Shown here one piece after another: positions 1 through 8,096 of a stretch of DNA of 64,000 bases. Below the pieces are notes generated by a model that did no database searches, was not told the DNA's origin, and saw only the letters and a program-made list of their open reading frames with translations. Position numbers and translations under genes: made by a program. Each line of letters begins with the position of its first letter. Position 1 is the first letter of the stretch. The stretch is from Proteiniphilum saccharofermentans. Its GTDB lineage: Bacteria > Bacteroidota > Bacteroidia > Bacteroidales > Dysgonomonadaceae. The stretch spans positions 2,480,001-2,544,000 of the forward strand of contig NZ_LT605205.1 of the NCBI RefSeq assembly GCF_900095135.1, read 5' to 3'.

Positions 1-492
1 TGATTGCAGTGTTTCAGGATCGCCCAGTATGTAGTGCCCCAAATCGTGGCCGGCAAACACCAGATTCTCAAAATCATCATATATCAGTTCCGAAGGTGAG
101 TCTTCATATGAAAGAATTTCATCGATGATCACTTCCCGTTCCCTTTCGATCTGCCGGTCGGAAAACCGGGAGTGAAAAACAATATCATTCAACAGTTCCA
201 TGGTACGGGGTAAATATTCTTCCGGAAATGCGGCGTACACAAACGTCTCTTCCTTGGAAGTGTAAGCATTAAGCTCTCCTCCTATATTCTCCATCCGGTC
301 GACAACATGATGGGCCCTACGCTTCTCCGTACCTTTGAAGAGCATATGTTCCACAAAATGGGCCATACCCTGCTCAGCAGGAAATTCATCACGGGTTCCA
401 CTATTTACCGCAATCCCGCAATAGGATATGTCGGATGGAAAAGAACGGTGAATGATGCGTAAACCATTCGATAAAGTATGAGTATGTGTCAT
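1..492 (-). CDS. M16 family zinc peptidase, N-terminal part (runs off the window)
   Basis: The reverse strand from the ATG at 492 reads 164 codons without a stop to the window edge, so the C-terminal part is missing. The protein opens MTHTHTLSNGLRII and carries the inverted zinc motif HFVEH (HxxEH) near residue 45, followed by GGELNAYTSKE. Further on, REREVIIDEI supplies the downstream glutamate region expected of M16 peptidases (insulinase / mitochondrial processing peptidase-like). No signal peptide is visible in the part seen, which fits the short M16 forms of Bacteroidales that act in the cytoplasm or at the envelope. It lies just downstream of the 2-hydroxyacid dehydrogenase on the same strand with a 10-bp gap, so co-transcription is likely. 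The family call is firm; the substrate is unknown. Confidence 0.9.
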   Translation of the reverse strand, partial: MTHTHTLSNGLRIIHRSFPSDISYCGIAVNSGTRDEFPAEQGMAHFVEHMLFKGTEKRRAHHVVDRMENIGGELNAYTSKEETFVYAAFPEEYLPRTMELLNDIVFHSRFSDRQIEREREVIIDEILSYEDSPSELIYDDFENLVFAGHDLGHYILGDPETLQS

Positions 493-502
493 TATAAAAA
501 AA

Positions 503-1459
503 TCAATTCACCCGTGATACGGAATAGGTACCTTCATAAAATCCCACAATGTTCTGCGTCATCTCAATCGACATATTGATTCGATCCTCTATGGTTCTGG
601 TTGCGGCGTGGGGAGCAAGCACCACATTATCGAGTTCCAGTAATTCCGGTAAAATATGTGGTTCATTCTCGAACACATCCAGTCCTGCAGCCCAGATTTT
701 GCTTTCTTTCAACGCTTTTGCCAGTGCTTTCTCATCTACCATACTGCCACGGGCCGTATTGATAAATACTGCTGAAGGTTTCATCATATTTAATTGTTCC
801 GCGGCAATCATGTGGTGCGTTTGAGGTGTATACGGCGCATTCAGCGAAATATAATCAGCCGTTCTCAATAGCTCCTCAAATGTCACATACCGGGCATTAT
901 ATTGTTGTTCGATAGCTTTATCCAGCCTATTCCTGTTATGGTAAATAATCCCCATACCCGATGCCACGGCACGACGCGCCAACGATTGTCCGATACGTCC
1001 CATACCAATAATACCCAACGTTTTTCCATATACCGGCATGCCTCCCTCAGCATAAACGCCCCAGCTTACACCTTCAGGGGTGCGTAATTTACGATCGTAA
1101 TAGCCAATACGGCGACCGGCAGCCAGCAAAAGTGCAAAAGCAAATTCAGCTGTAGGCTCACGCGTACTGTTAGGAATATTGGTGACCACAATTCCTTTTT
1201 TTGTAGCGTAATCCACATCGATATTGTTGAATCCCACTCCGAAATTAGAAATCAGTTCTAATTTTACGGCTCTGTCCATAATTTCCCTGTCAGTATAAAA
1301 ACTAAAATTAGGGACAAGAACCTCGTAATCAGGGATCATTTCCAGCACCTCCTCTTTGGTGAAATATGATCTCTCGGTAGGAAGTGTAACATCATACTCT
1401 CCTTCCAAGGTTTTCAACCCTTCCGGCTTCAAACGATACGTAATCAATACTTTTTTCAT
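503..1459 (-). CDS. D-2-hydroxyacid dehydrogenase (NAD-dependent)
   Basis: This 318-residue protein belongs to the D-isomer-specific 2-hydroxyacid dehydrogenase family. The Rossmann nucleotide-binding motif is GMGRIGQSLARRA (about residues 151-163). Family catalytic residues can be seen: Arg in NTARGSMVDE, Glu in DVFENEP, and His in LAPHAATRT (His at about 287). Full length for the family (about 310-330). The exact substrate (glyoxylate, hydroxypyruvate, phosphoglycerate or another 2-oxoacid) cannot be read from the sequence; it lacks the C-terminal ACT domain of long SerA enzymes. It lies upstream of the M16 peptidase gene on the same strand. Confidence 0.88.
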   Translation of the reverse strand: MKKVLITYRLKPEGLKTLEGEYDVTLPTERSYFTKEEVLEMIPDYEVLVPNFSFYTDREIMDRAVKLELISNFGVGFNNIDVDYATKKGIVVTNIPNSTREPTAEFAFALLLAAGRRIGYYDRKLRTPEGVSWGVYAEGGMPVYGKTLGIIGMGRIGQSLARRAVASGMGIIYHNRNRLDKAIEQQYNARYVTFEELLRTADYISLNAPYTPQTHHMIAAEQLNMMKPSAVFINTARGSMVDEKALAKALKESKIWAAGLDVFENEPHILPELLELDNVVLAPHAATRTIEDRINMSIEMTQNIVGFYEGTYSVSRVN

Positions 1460-1519
1460 AAGAATTACGGATTATGAGATACTAAATTACTAATTAATTG
1501 TCAATTAAATAAGTATAAC

Positions 1520-1546
1520 AAAAAAAACGAGCCTTTCGACCCGTTT
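1520..1546 (-). terminator. Rho-independent terminator of the tRNA-Asn unit
   Basis: Read on the minus strand, a 9-bp stem (AAACGGGTC / GGCTCGTTT, including two G-U pairs) closed by a GAAA tetraloop is followed directly by a run of T. It lies 6 bp beyond the 3' end of the promoter-distal tRNA-Asn, so it most likely ends the tRNA transcript. Confidence 0.75.
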
Positions 1547-1551
1547 CTCCG

Positions 1552-1625
1552 CTCTTCCTCTTGGACTTGAACCAAGGACCCTCTGATTAACAGTCAGATG
1601 CTCTAACCAACTGAGCTAAGGAAGA
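1552..1625 (-). tRNA. tRNA-Asn (GTT), promoter-distal copy
   Basis: The reverse strand folds as a 74-nt tRNA: acceptor TCTTCCT/AGGAAGA with G discriminator, D-arm TAGCTCAGTTGG, anticodon arm CTGACTGTTAATCAG with anticodon GTT, and T-arm GGTTCAAGTCC. CCA is not encoded. It is identical to the second copy 103 bp away. Confidence 0.96.
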
Positions 1626-1654
1626 ATATTTACCTTTAAAACTTAACCTTTCTG

Positions 1655-1728
1655 CTCTTCCTCTTGGACTTGAACCAAGGACCCTCTGATTAACAGTCAG
1701 ATGCTCTAACCAACTGAGCTAAGGAAGA
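1655..1728 (-). tRNA. tRNA-Asn (GTT), promoter-proximal copy
   Basis: A second, identical 74-nt tRNA-Asn (GTT) with the same arms. Both copies also share the flanking bases ATATT just before the 5' end on the minus strand, so the duplication includes a little leader. Both sit between one promoter (1754-1784) and one terminator (1520-1546), so they are probably cut from one precursor. Confidence 0.96.
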
Positions 1729-1753
1729 ATATTCTCTCTGCCGAAAAGCGATG

Positions 1754-1784
1754 CAAAAGTAGTATAATTTTCCGAATAAACCAA
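1754..1784 (-). promoter_or_regulatory. Bacteroidota-type promoter for the tRNA-Asn pair
   Basis: On the minus strand TTG, a 20-nt spacer, then TACTTTTG matches the Bacteroidota sigma-A pattern (-33 TTTG/TTG, -7 TAnnTTTG, spacer 19-20). It lies about 26 bp upstream of the first tRNA-Asn. Confidence 0.65.
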
Positions 1785-1839
1785 TAACTCCCGGAAAAAA
1801 ATTAAGTGCAGGCTTTTGTGACGAAAGAACCACTGATTG

Positions 1840-2556
1840 TCATCTTAATCTGTATGCAACACCAAATGTAATGTTGACTGATTGATAATCAGAAATACCC
1901 ATATAATCAAGATTTGTCAGCAATGATATTTTATCGCTCGTATTAATTCTCAACCCCACGCTAAAATCGTAACCTAAATAAGTATCAGACGATTCAAATT
2001 CTGATCCATATGAGGCAGTGAGAACGCCAAAGCCCAACAAACCCTTCGCCTCGAAATTAACTTTCGGGCTAATTGGAGTAGAAGCCAACACCCCAAACAT
2101 CAATCCTCCTATACCATAAGAAACATCATCCACGGTATGCCCACTGCCAAACCACTTTCCGGCAATACCTACATTGGGATGGAACAAGTATCCAAAATCG
2201 ACCAACGACAAAGTGGCACCAACTCCTAAATCGCTCACGTCACCCACTGGGATAGCAGCTCCTAAGGACAATCCAATAAAACCTCTTCTGGAACCAGTGT
2301 CATTCAAACCCTCCACTCTTCTGTTTCGGGTTGAGACAGGCTCTCTGACAATTTTTTCTATTTCATCTGTTTGGTAGACGAAAACACTGCCATCAGAAGT
2401 TTGCAGTTTAATTTGCTCATTCGGGACTTGTTCAATGATGATGCCTCTTAAGATACTCCCGTTTTTGAGGTATACGACATCTATCAGATTGTTTTGCTGA
2501 GAAAAAGCAATTACCGAAACGAACAGTGTCAGAATTAACAAGTTTAATTTTCTCAT
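1840..2556 (-). CDS. Secreted/outer-membrane beta-barrel-like protein of unknown function
   Basis: This 238-residue protein starts with a clear signal peptide (hydrophobic LLILTLFVSVIAFS, cleavage near SQQ). Residues about 25-70 (VVYLKNGSILRGIIIEQVP, then VFVYQTDEIEKIVRE) form the short beta-rich segment often found before Bacteroidota outer-membrane proteins. The rest, from about GFIGLSLGAAIPVG to the end, alternates Gly/aromatic-rich strands and ends in FGVAYRLR, as expected of a small eight-stranded barrel. The gene follows miaA on the same strand with an 18-bp gap. Function is unknown; call based on signal peptide and strand pattern only. Confidence 0.7.
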   Translation of the reverse strand: MRKLNLLILTLFVSVIAFSQQNNLIDVVYLKNGSILRGIIIEQVPNEQIKLQTSDGSVFVYQTDEIEKIVREPVSTRNRRVEGLNDTGSRRGFIGLSLGAAIPVGDVSDLGVGATLSLVDFGYLFHPNVGIAGKWFGSGHTVDDVSYGIGGLMFGVLASTPISPKVNFEAKGLLGFGVLTASYGSEFESSDTYLGYDFSVGLRINTSDKISLLTNLDYMGISDYQSVNITFGVAYRLR

Positions 2557-2574
2557 AATTCGATCATTTTATTA

Positions 2575-3477
2575 TTAAACAAATAGTGCGAATACTCTTT
2601 TCATTACATCCTGGTTCTCATCAGACAGGTTAATCCAAATCGTTTCTTTGTCCTTTTTAAACCAGGTGAGCTGCTTACGGGCATAGTTACGGGAATGTTG
2701 CTTTATTTTTTCTATCGCGAACCCAAGACTATATTTCCCGTCGAAATAGTCGAAAAGTTCTTTATACCCTACAGTATTGAGCGAGTTAAGATGCCGCTGT
2801 GGATAGAAGCTTCTTGCCTCCTCTATCAATCCCTCTTCGATCATCCGGTCCACCCGCCGGTTGATACGGTCATATAGTTCTTCACGATCACGTGTAAAAC
2901 CGATTTTCACAATCCGGAACGGACGTTCTTTCTTTGGATTGGTACGCAGTGATGAGTATGGCCTTCCTGCCATCAGGCATACCTCTAAAGCATGGATCAC
3001 TCGCTTGGGATTTTTCAAATCCACCTCATTGTAAAAAACAGGATCAAGTATTTTTAATTGCTGTCGTATTGGATCGAGACCATCCCTCCGATAAATTTCC
3101 TGTAATTCCTTACGGAGTGTTTCATCTATGGTGGGGATATCGTCAATACCTTTGCAGACCGCATCTATGTACATCATTGAACCACCTGTCATCACTACAA
3201 CCGGATACTGTCCGTATAATTCCTGAAGCAGTGAAAGCGCATCCCGTTCATATTCACTGGCACTATAGTAATCTTCGGGAGAAAGTACACCCACAAAATA
3301 GTGTGTTACCCGACTTAATTGTGCTGAGGTCGGTGCGGCCGTACCAATGGTCATTCCCTTATATATCTGACGGGAATCAGCAGATAATATAGGAGATTCC
3401 AACTCTTCAGCAACTCTCAGGCTCCATTCTGTCTTTCCAACACCTGTAGGGCCAAGAAGCACGAGGAGCGTATTCAT
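2575..3477 (-). CDS. miaA: tRNA dimethylallyltransferase MiaA
   Basis: This enzyme transfers a dimethylallyl group to A37 of tRNAs that read UNN codons. The 300-residue protein has the P-loop [11 protein letters not shown] at residues 9-19, the DSRQIYKGM substrate loop with its catalytic Asp at about 34, and the [12 protein letters not shown] segment typical of MiaA. The tRNA-binding end [14 protein letters not shown] is also present. Length matches the family. It sits between a pRiA4b ORF3-like gene and a putative barrel protein, all on the minus strand. Assignment is firm. Confidence 0.97.
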   Translation of the reverse strand: MNTLLVLLGPTGVGKTEWSLRVAEELESPILSADSRQIYKGMTIGTAAPTSAQLSRVTHYFVGVLSPEDYYSASEYERDALSLLQELYGQYPVVVMTGGSMMYIDAVCKGIDDIPTIDETLRKELQEIYRRDGLDPIRQQLKILDPVFYNEVDLKNPKRVIHALEVCLMAGRPYSSLRTNPKKERPFRIVKIGFTRDREELYDRINRRVDRMIEEGLIEEARSFYPQRHLNSLNTVGYKELFDYFDGKYSLGFAIEKIKQHSRNYARKQLTWFKKDKETIWINLSDENQDVMKRVFALFV

Positions 3478-3559
3478 ATCCGGTTGTTGTTCGATGGTTG
3501 TTCAGTTATTGTGCCGAAGAACGCGAAGCTGAATAACAATAATAGTGTTATCGACTGTA

Positions 3560-4117
3560 TTAATATAAATCGTTAGTATCAGGTTCTGCCGGGGCATCAT
3601 CTAATCCTTCAAATCCCTCTCTATCCAATTCGTCCAATTCAAAACTTTCGTCACCATAAAAAGTTTCCCCTATATCTAATGACACAGAGTCTGCTTTCAT
3701 CACCTCGATATCTGCGATTTGCTTTGGAGCTTCACCCAATGAGAGTGTACAGACAGGGGATTTTAGATTTTTACCGGGAATGAGTTCCGACAGTTCAATA
3801 AACAATGCGCGCTCGTTAAAATAATCGAACACAAACATCAGCTTTTGTTTTTCATCTTCGAGATAATCACTCAAAATGCATTCTTCCATAATATAAGAGT
3901 CCTCATCGGAATAGGTATCCATCTCCACCAGAGTAATTTCCTGCTTCTTGCGCCATTTATTATCACAAAGGAAGAACGACGCCATCTCTTTATTACTGAA
4001 TCCCGTACAATCTATAATTGCATTGTAAAAATCCAGGAACGTGGCATCCGCATCGATTTTAATTTCTCTTTTGAAGTTATCGACTTCATCAGACAGGATT
4101 AAAAATTTGAATATCAT
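3560..4117 (-). CDS. pRiA4b ORF3-like (IS1096 TnpR-like) domain protein
   Basis: From the ATG at 4117 the protein is 185 residues and opens MIFKFLILSDEVDNFKREI, followed by the FLDFYNAIIDCTGF segment. This resembles the plasmid pRiA4b ORF-3-like fold, a family common in Bacteroidota beside miaA. The C-terminal third is very acidic (DELDREGFEGLDDAPAEPD). An in-frame ATG lies 21 bp further upstream at 4138, but a -7 box at 4150-4157 would leave almost no leader for it, so 4117 is preferred. No catalytic residues can be named and the biochemical role is unknown. Confidence 0.72.
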   Translation of the reverse strand: MIFKFLILSDEVDNFKREIKIDADATFLDFYNAIIDCTGFSNKEMASFFLCDNKWRKKQEITLVEMDTYSDEDSYIMEECILSDYLEDEKQKLMFVFDYFNERALFIELSELIPGKNLKSPVCTLSLGEAPKQIADIEVMKADSVSLDIGETFYGDESFELDELDREGFEGLDDAPAEPDTNDLY

Positions 4118-4149
4118 TGCGATTTCAGTTTTATGCATTGTTTACATTT

Positions 4150-4179
4150 CAAAGGTAATAAAAAGTTTTAATTTTTCAC
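4150..4179 (-). promoter_or_regulatory. Candidate promoter for the pRiA4b-like gene (and possibly miaA)
   Basis: Minus-strand TACCTTTG at 4150-4157 fits TAnnTTTG. A weak -33 element (GTG in place of TTG) lies 19 nt further upstream at 4177-4179. It predicts a transcript start near 4144, about 27 nt before the ATG at 4117. Confidence 0.5.
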
Positions 4180-4320
4180 ATTTAAGTAATTATTTTAATG
4201 TATCCAAATACACAACAACTGTATGGATGAACCGAATGGGGAAAGCAATTGTTTTATAGGTGTAACATAACTAAGGATATAGAATAAACAATAAAGCGAG
4301 CTATAAATCATTTTGAGGAT

Positions 4321-4638
4321 ATGAAACCGAAATATATGCCCGTCGATCCCGGCTATTTTGAACTTTTTGAGCAGGAGATGGAAAAAAATGATGCAAGAGT
4401 GATCCATTTTGCTTTTGCCAGTGAACCGGAACTGGAAGAGTCGCGCGGAAAGATCATCAAGATAGATGATAAGAGCCAGGAGGGTCATTTTCTTCTCTTT
4501 GAGAATGGCGATGAGGTACGCCTCGACAGGATTATCGTAATTAACGGAATACCGGGCCCCGCCTATGATGAATACGATTCATACGCCCTTGCCCCCCTCA
4601 CTTGCCAGGCAGGTTATGACGATTGTTTTATGGAATAG
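4321..4638 (+). CDS. Small acidic protein of unknown function upstream of rpoN
   Basis: This 105-residue protein opens MKPKYMPVDPGYFELFEQEM and has a central beta-rich part (SRGKIIKIDDKSQEGHFLLFENGDEVRLDRIIVING) that looks like a small SH3/Sm-like barrel. It ends in an acidic Tyr/Cys-containing tail. There is no signal peptide or membrane segment. I do not recognise the family. It lies 47 bp before rpoN on the same strand, and the rpoN promoter overlaps its last codons, so the two may be partly co-transcribed. Coding potential looks real (long reading frame, sensible composition, ATG start). Confidence 0.65.
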   Translation: MKPKYMPVDPGYFELFEQEMEKNDARVIHFAFASEPELEESRGKIIKIDDKSQEGHFLLFENGDEVRLDRIIVINGIPGPAYDEYDSYALAPLTCQAGYDDCFME

Positions 4639-4653
4639 AATTCATTATCTTTG
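4623..4653 (+). promoter_or_regulatory. Candidate rpoN promoter
   Basis: TTG at 4623-4625, a 20-nt spacer and TATCTTTG at 4646-4653 match the Bacteroidota sigma-A pattern. It overlaps the 3' end of the preceding small gene and leaves a leader of about 25 nt before the rpoN ATG at 4686. Confidence 0.6.
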
Positions 4654-4685
4654 CCTCCAACATTTAGACTATTTCAATTGCGTTT

Positions 4686-6137
4686 ATGGCTCTGAAACAA
4701 CAACAGGAACTAAAACAAACTCAACGTCTTTCGCCTCTGCAAATGCAGGTAATAAAACTGGTAGAACTCAATTCGGTAGAGGTGGAAGACCGCATCAAAC
4801 AGGAGATAGAAGATAATCCCGCCCTGGAAGTCTCGGATTCCGGCCCTGCGGGCGAAGAAGAGGAGAACAACGATGTCCCGGAAGATATTCTCTCACAGGA
4901 AGAGATCATTCTTGGGGATTATGCTTCAGAAGATGATATACCGGACTATCGGCTGAATGGAAGCGACCGGAAGAATGAAACCAATATAGTCGAGATCAGT
5001 TATTACGACGACAAGTCATTGAGTGACTCATTGCAGGAACAGATCGGATTATTACAACTGGATGACCAAAGGCAATTGATCGCTGAGTATATTATTGGTA
5101 ATCTCGATGAGAGCGGATATCTGCAACGCGACCTTCAATCGATCTCTGACGACCTGCTGTTTCAACAACAGATAGAGGTATCTCCCCTGCAAATGGAAGA
5201 TGTCCTGTATGAAATTCAGGATCTGGAACCGGCCGGTGTGGGAGCCCGGAATCTCCGGGAATGTCTCCTGCTTCAATTAGGCCGGTATGCATCCACGCCG
5301 GCGGTGGAACATGCCAAAGTGATTCTTTCGGATTATTTCGATGAATTTTCAAGAAAACATTACGAAAAAATCATCCGCCAGATGAATATCACCCAGGATG
5401 AGCTACGCGATGCCATACATGAGATCGTCTCTTTGAATCCGAAACCGGGCAACGCGTTGGGCGGCACACTGCAGACCGCCATGAACAATATCACTCCCGA
5501 TTTTATCGTAGACTCATACAATGGTGAGGTCTCCATCCAACTCAACAACAGTAATGTCCCCAGCCTACAGATAAACCGCTCTTTTTCGGAGATGCTCAAG
5601 GGATACAACGAAAACAAGGAGAGCATGTCGAACGACGATAAACAAGCGATTCTCTTTATGAAACAGAAGGTGGACTCTGCCAAATGGTTCATCGACGCAG
5701 TAAAACAACGCCAGAACACCCTGCAACGCACCATGGAGGCGATTGTGAACTTACAGTATGATTTTTTCCTGACAGAGGATGAGACCCAGCTCAAACCCAT
5801 GATCCTGAAAGACGTGGCAGAAAGAACAGGATTCGATATCTCAACTGTTTCCAGGGTAAGTAATAGTAAGTATGTACAGACCAACACTGGTATTTACCCG
5901 CTCAAATTTTTCTTCTCGGAAGCTATGCAGACCAATACCGGAGAAGATATCTCTTCAAGGGAGGTCAAATTGATCCTCAAGGAAAGTATCGACAATGAAA
6001 ATCCTGTCAAACCTCTTACTGACGACCAACTTACAAAGATTCTCAATGAAAAAGGATATGTGATTGCGCGCCGGACGGTGGCTAAATATCGCGAACAATT
6101 GAATATTCCTGTGGCTCGATTGAGAAAAAAAATATAA
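4686..6137 (+). CDS. rpoN: RNA polymerase sigma-54 factor RpoN
   Basis: Sigma-54 directs RNA polymerase to -24/-12 promoters and needs an AAA+ enhancer-binding activator. The 483-residue protein has the Gln/Leu-rich region I at the start (KQQQELKQTQRLSPLQMQ), an acidic region II (about residues 45-90), the core-binding domain, the helix-turn-helix region near FDISTVSRVSNSKYVQT, and a perfect RpoN box ARRTVAKYRE close to the C-terminus. Length is normal. No enhancer-binding protein is encoded in the window and I did not find a convincing -24/-12 promoter, so its local targets are unknown. Confidence 0.97.
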   Translation: MALKQQQELKQTQRLSPLQMQVIKLVELNSVEVEDRIKQEIEDNPALEVSDSGPAGEEEENNDVPEDILSQEEIILGDYASEDDIPDYRLNGSDRKNETNIVEISYYDDKSLSDSLQEQIGLLQLDDQRQLIAEYIIGNLDESGYLQRDLQSISDDLLFQQQIEVSPLQMEDVLYEIQDLEPAGVGARNLRECLLLQLGRYASTPAVEHAKVILSDYFDEFSRKHYEKIIRQMNITQDELRDAIHEIVSLNPKPGNALGGTLQTAMNNITPDFIVDSYNGEVSIQLNNSNVPSLQINRSFSEMLKGYNENKESMSNDDKQAILFMKQKVDSAKWFIDAVKQRQNTLQRTMEAIVNLQYDFFLTEDETQLKPMILKDVAERTGFDISTVSRVSNSKYVQTNTGIYPLKFFFSEAMQTNTGEDISSREVKLILKESIDNENPVKPLTDDQLTKILNEKGYVIARRTVAKYREQLNIPVARLRKKI

Positions 6138-6164
6138 CTTTGCGAATTCAAAACTGGTTATAGG

Positions 6165-6779
6165 ATGAAGTCTATCGCACACCTAATCTCCACTATATTT
6201 CAACCCCTGCTGATGCCCATCTATGGAGTAATGCTCCTGTTTGTATACACCTACTTTGGAGTAACTTATCTTCAGCAGTTCTGGTTGATCATTACGCCGG
6301 TAATCCTATTTTCATTTGCGATTCCGGCTATTCTCATTTTCATGCTCTATAAGATAGGAGTTATTTCCGACTTGTCGCTGAAGGTACGTCGCGAACGTAT
6401 CTACCCCTATATAATCACATTGCTTTCTTATTCTGTGATGATCTTTTTCTATTATAGAATGAACATGCCCCCATGGTTTTTGATGATCATGGTCTCCTCT
6501 GTCGCTATTATGCTTGTCGCTATCCTCATCACCCTGAAATGGAAAATCAGTGCACATATGTTCGGCATCGGCGGACTCATTGGGGGGGCTATGTCGGTAA
6601 GTTATTTCGTCGAACATTCCAACCCCTATTTTATGTTCATGGGATTGTTTATCATCGCAGGACTGGTTGGCACATCGAGGCTTATCCTCAAACGTCACAC
6701 CCTTGCGCAGGTGATTGCTGGATTCTTATTGGGATTTTTGCTCTCCTTCATTTTTGTCTGGATAGGAGTACAACCATGA
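6165..6779 (+). CDS. PAP2-like integral membrane phosphatase-family protein
   Basis: This 204-residue protein has about six hydrophobic helices. It holds remnants of the PAP2 signature: KISAHMFGIGGL (compare the S-G-H motif) and GTSRLILKRHTLAQVIAGFLLG (compare S-R-x5-H-x3-D). In the last motif the helix following RHT has Gln/Val where a classic PAP2 enzyme has Asp, so activity is uncertain. It probably lies in the inner membrane and may act on lipid phosphates. It follows rpoN with a 27-bp gap on the same strand. Family call is moderate; the substrate is unknown. Confidence 0.75.
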   Translation: MKSIAHLISTIFQPLLMPIYGVMLLFVYTYFGVTYLQQFWLIITPVILFSFAIPAILIFMLYKIGVISDLSLKVRRERIYPYIITLLSYSVMIFFYYRMNMPPWFLMIMVSSVAIMLVAILITLKWKISAHMFGIGGLIGGAMSVSYFVEHSNPYFMFMGLFIIAGLVGTSRLILKRHTLAQVIAGFLLGFLLSFIFVWIGVQP

Positions 6780-6793
6780 ACAGAATCTTGTTT

Positions 6794-6824
6794 TTTGACA
6801 TAAAAGAATTAAATAGTATATTTA
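6794..6824 (+). promoter_or_regulatory. Candidate gcvH promoter
   Basis: TTTG at 6794-6797, a 19-nt spacer and TATATTTA at 6817-6824 match the Bacteroidota promoter with one mismatch in the -7 box (last G is A). It leaves a leader of roughly 27 nt before the gcvH ATG. Confidence 0.55.
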
Positions 6825-6856
6825 CCGCATAAATATTTTTTTAAATTATAATCATT

Positions 6857-7237
6857 ATGAATTTTCCTGAAAATGTAAAGTACTCTTCCGATCATGAATG
6901 GGTAAGAGTGGAAGGCAACGAAGCATACGTTGGAATTACTGATTTTGCGCAAGGTGAATTGGGTGAAATTGTCTATGTCGATGTAACGACAGAAGGTGAA
7001 ACCCTGGGTCAGGGCGAAGTTTTCGGAAGTATTGAAGCTGTGAAGACCGTATCCGACCTGATGATGCCTGTCGGAGGTGAAGTACTGGAAGTGAATACCA
7101 AACTGGAAGACGCTCCGGAGTTAGTGAACAGTGACCCGTTCGGTGAGGGATGGATCATCAGGATAGCAATCAATAGTGCCGGTGAACTGTCGGGTTTGAT
7201 GTCAGCTGCCGAATACAAGGAATTTATCGGAAAGTAA
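6857..7237 (+). CDS. gcvH: Glycine cleavage system H protein
   Basis: GcvH is the lipoyl-carrier protein that shuttles the aminomethyl group between the P, T and L proteins of the glycine cleavage system. The 126-residue protein has the lipoylation motif [12 protein letters not shown] with the modified lysine at residue 63, the N-terminal [10 protein letters not shown] and the C-terminal GEGWIIRI region. The genes for P, T and L proteins are not in the window, so gcvH stands alone, followed by purE. Assignment is firm. Confidence 0.97.
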   Translation: MNFPENVKYSSDHEWVRVEGNEAYVGITDFAQGELGEIVYVDVTTEGETLGQGEVFGSIEAVKTVSDLMMPVGGEVLEVNTKLEDAPELVNSDPFGEGWIIRIAINSAGELSGLMSAAEYKEFIGK

Positions 7238-7323
7238 AATTAATGTGATAATATACCAATATGCCAATGAGACTAATTGAAAGAAGAAGTCTGAAGTGAA
7301 GAAGTGGAGAAGTCAAAGACGCT

Positions 7324-7385
7324 AATTTTCAATTTTTAATTTTCAATTCTCAAATAGTCTTGATTCTTGGCTCTTGGTTCTTATA
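7324..7385 (+). repeat. Degenerate 7-bp repeats upstream of purE
   Basis: Two runs of 7-bp period: AATTTTC-like units from 7324 to about 7351, then TCTTGNN units (TCTTGAT, TCTTGGC, TCTTGGT, TCTTATA) at 7358-7385. The run ends 12 bp before the purE ATG at 7398. It is one of a family of heptad arrays in this window. Confidence 0.7.
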
Positions 7386-7397
7386 GTCAAAATAAAA

Positions 7398-7904
7398 ATG
7401 AATCCATTAGTAAGTATTATTATGGGCAGTACTTCCGATCTGCCTATAATGGAAAAAGCAGCCCAATTTCTCAATGAAATGGAAATCCCGTTCGAAATGA
7501 ATGCCCTTTCCGCCCACCGGACTCCCGAAGAAGTGGAAAAATTCGCAAAAGGTGCCAAAGACAAGGGGATCAAAGTGATTATTGCAGCGGCCGGTATGGC
7601 TGCACATCTTCCGGGAGTGATCGCCTCCATGACCACTCTTCCGGTAATTGGCGTACCCATCAATTCATCTCTGGACGGAATGGATGCATTGCTCGCCATC
7701 GTACAAATGCCCCCCGGCATCCCGGTAGCGACCGTAGGAATTAATGGTGCGTTGAATGCAGCTATCCTGGCTTTGCAGATGATTGCTACGGGCGATGAGT
7801 CGGTACAGAAGAAACTGGCAGACTATAAAGTAAGCCTGAAAAATAAGATCACCAAGGCAAACCAGGAATTGGCTTCCGTTTCTTACAAATTCAAAACCAA
7901 CTGA
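7398..7904 (+). CDS. purE: N5-carboxyaminoimidazole ribonucleotide mutase PurE
   Basis: PurE converts N5-CAIR to CAIR in purine synthesis. From the ATG at 7398 the protein is 168 residues. It carries the class I signature MGSTSDLPIMEKA, the SAHRTPEEVEKFAK segment with the catalytic His, and AAAGMAAHLPGVIAS. An earlier non-ATG start would add eight residues (VLIVKIK), but these have no family counterpart and lie in the repeat-rich leader, so 7398 is chosen. No purK is nearby. Assignment is firm. Confidence 0.96.
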   Translation: MNPLVSIIMGSTSDLPIMEKAAQFLNEMEIPFEMNALSAHRTPEEVEKFAKGAKDKGIKVIIAAAGMAAHLPGVIASMTTLPVIGVPINSSLDGMDALLAIVQMPPGIPVATVGINGALNAAILALQMIATGDESVQKKLADYKVSLKNKITKANQELASVSYKFKTN

Positions 7905-7953
7905 TTGATAATTGATAATTGACAGTTGATAATGGATAACAATTGGCATTTTG

Positions 7954-8049
7954 TAATTCATAATTCATAATTCATAATTCATAATTCATAATTCATAATT
8001 CATAATTCATAATTCATAATTCATAATTCATAATTCATAATTCATAATT
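7954..8049 (+). repeat. Perfect 7-bp tandem array (TAATTCA)n
   Basis: Thirteen complete, identical TAATTCA units run from 7954 to 8044, followed by a partial unit (TAATT) to 8049. Degenerate TAATTGA-like heptads precede it from about 7905, and TCTTGNN-like heptads follow it at 8059-8086. It fills most of the 192-bp gap between purE and the M49 peptidase gene. Perfect short tandem repeats of this length are expected to change copy number by slippage. Confidence 0.95.
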
Positions 8050-8096
8050 AGTAATTCGTCTTGGTTCTTGACACTTGTATCTAATTTATAATCAAT

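Noticed and set aside
7954-8049. CRISPR array
   Set aside because: Units are 7 bp with no spacers and no cas genes are nearby; it is a simple tandem repeat.
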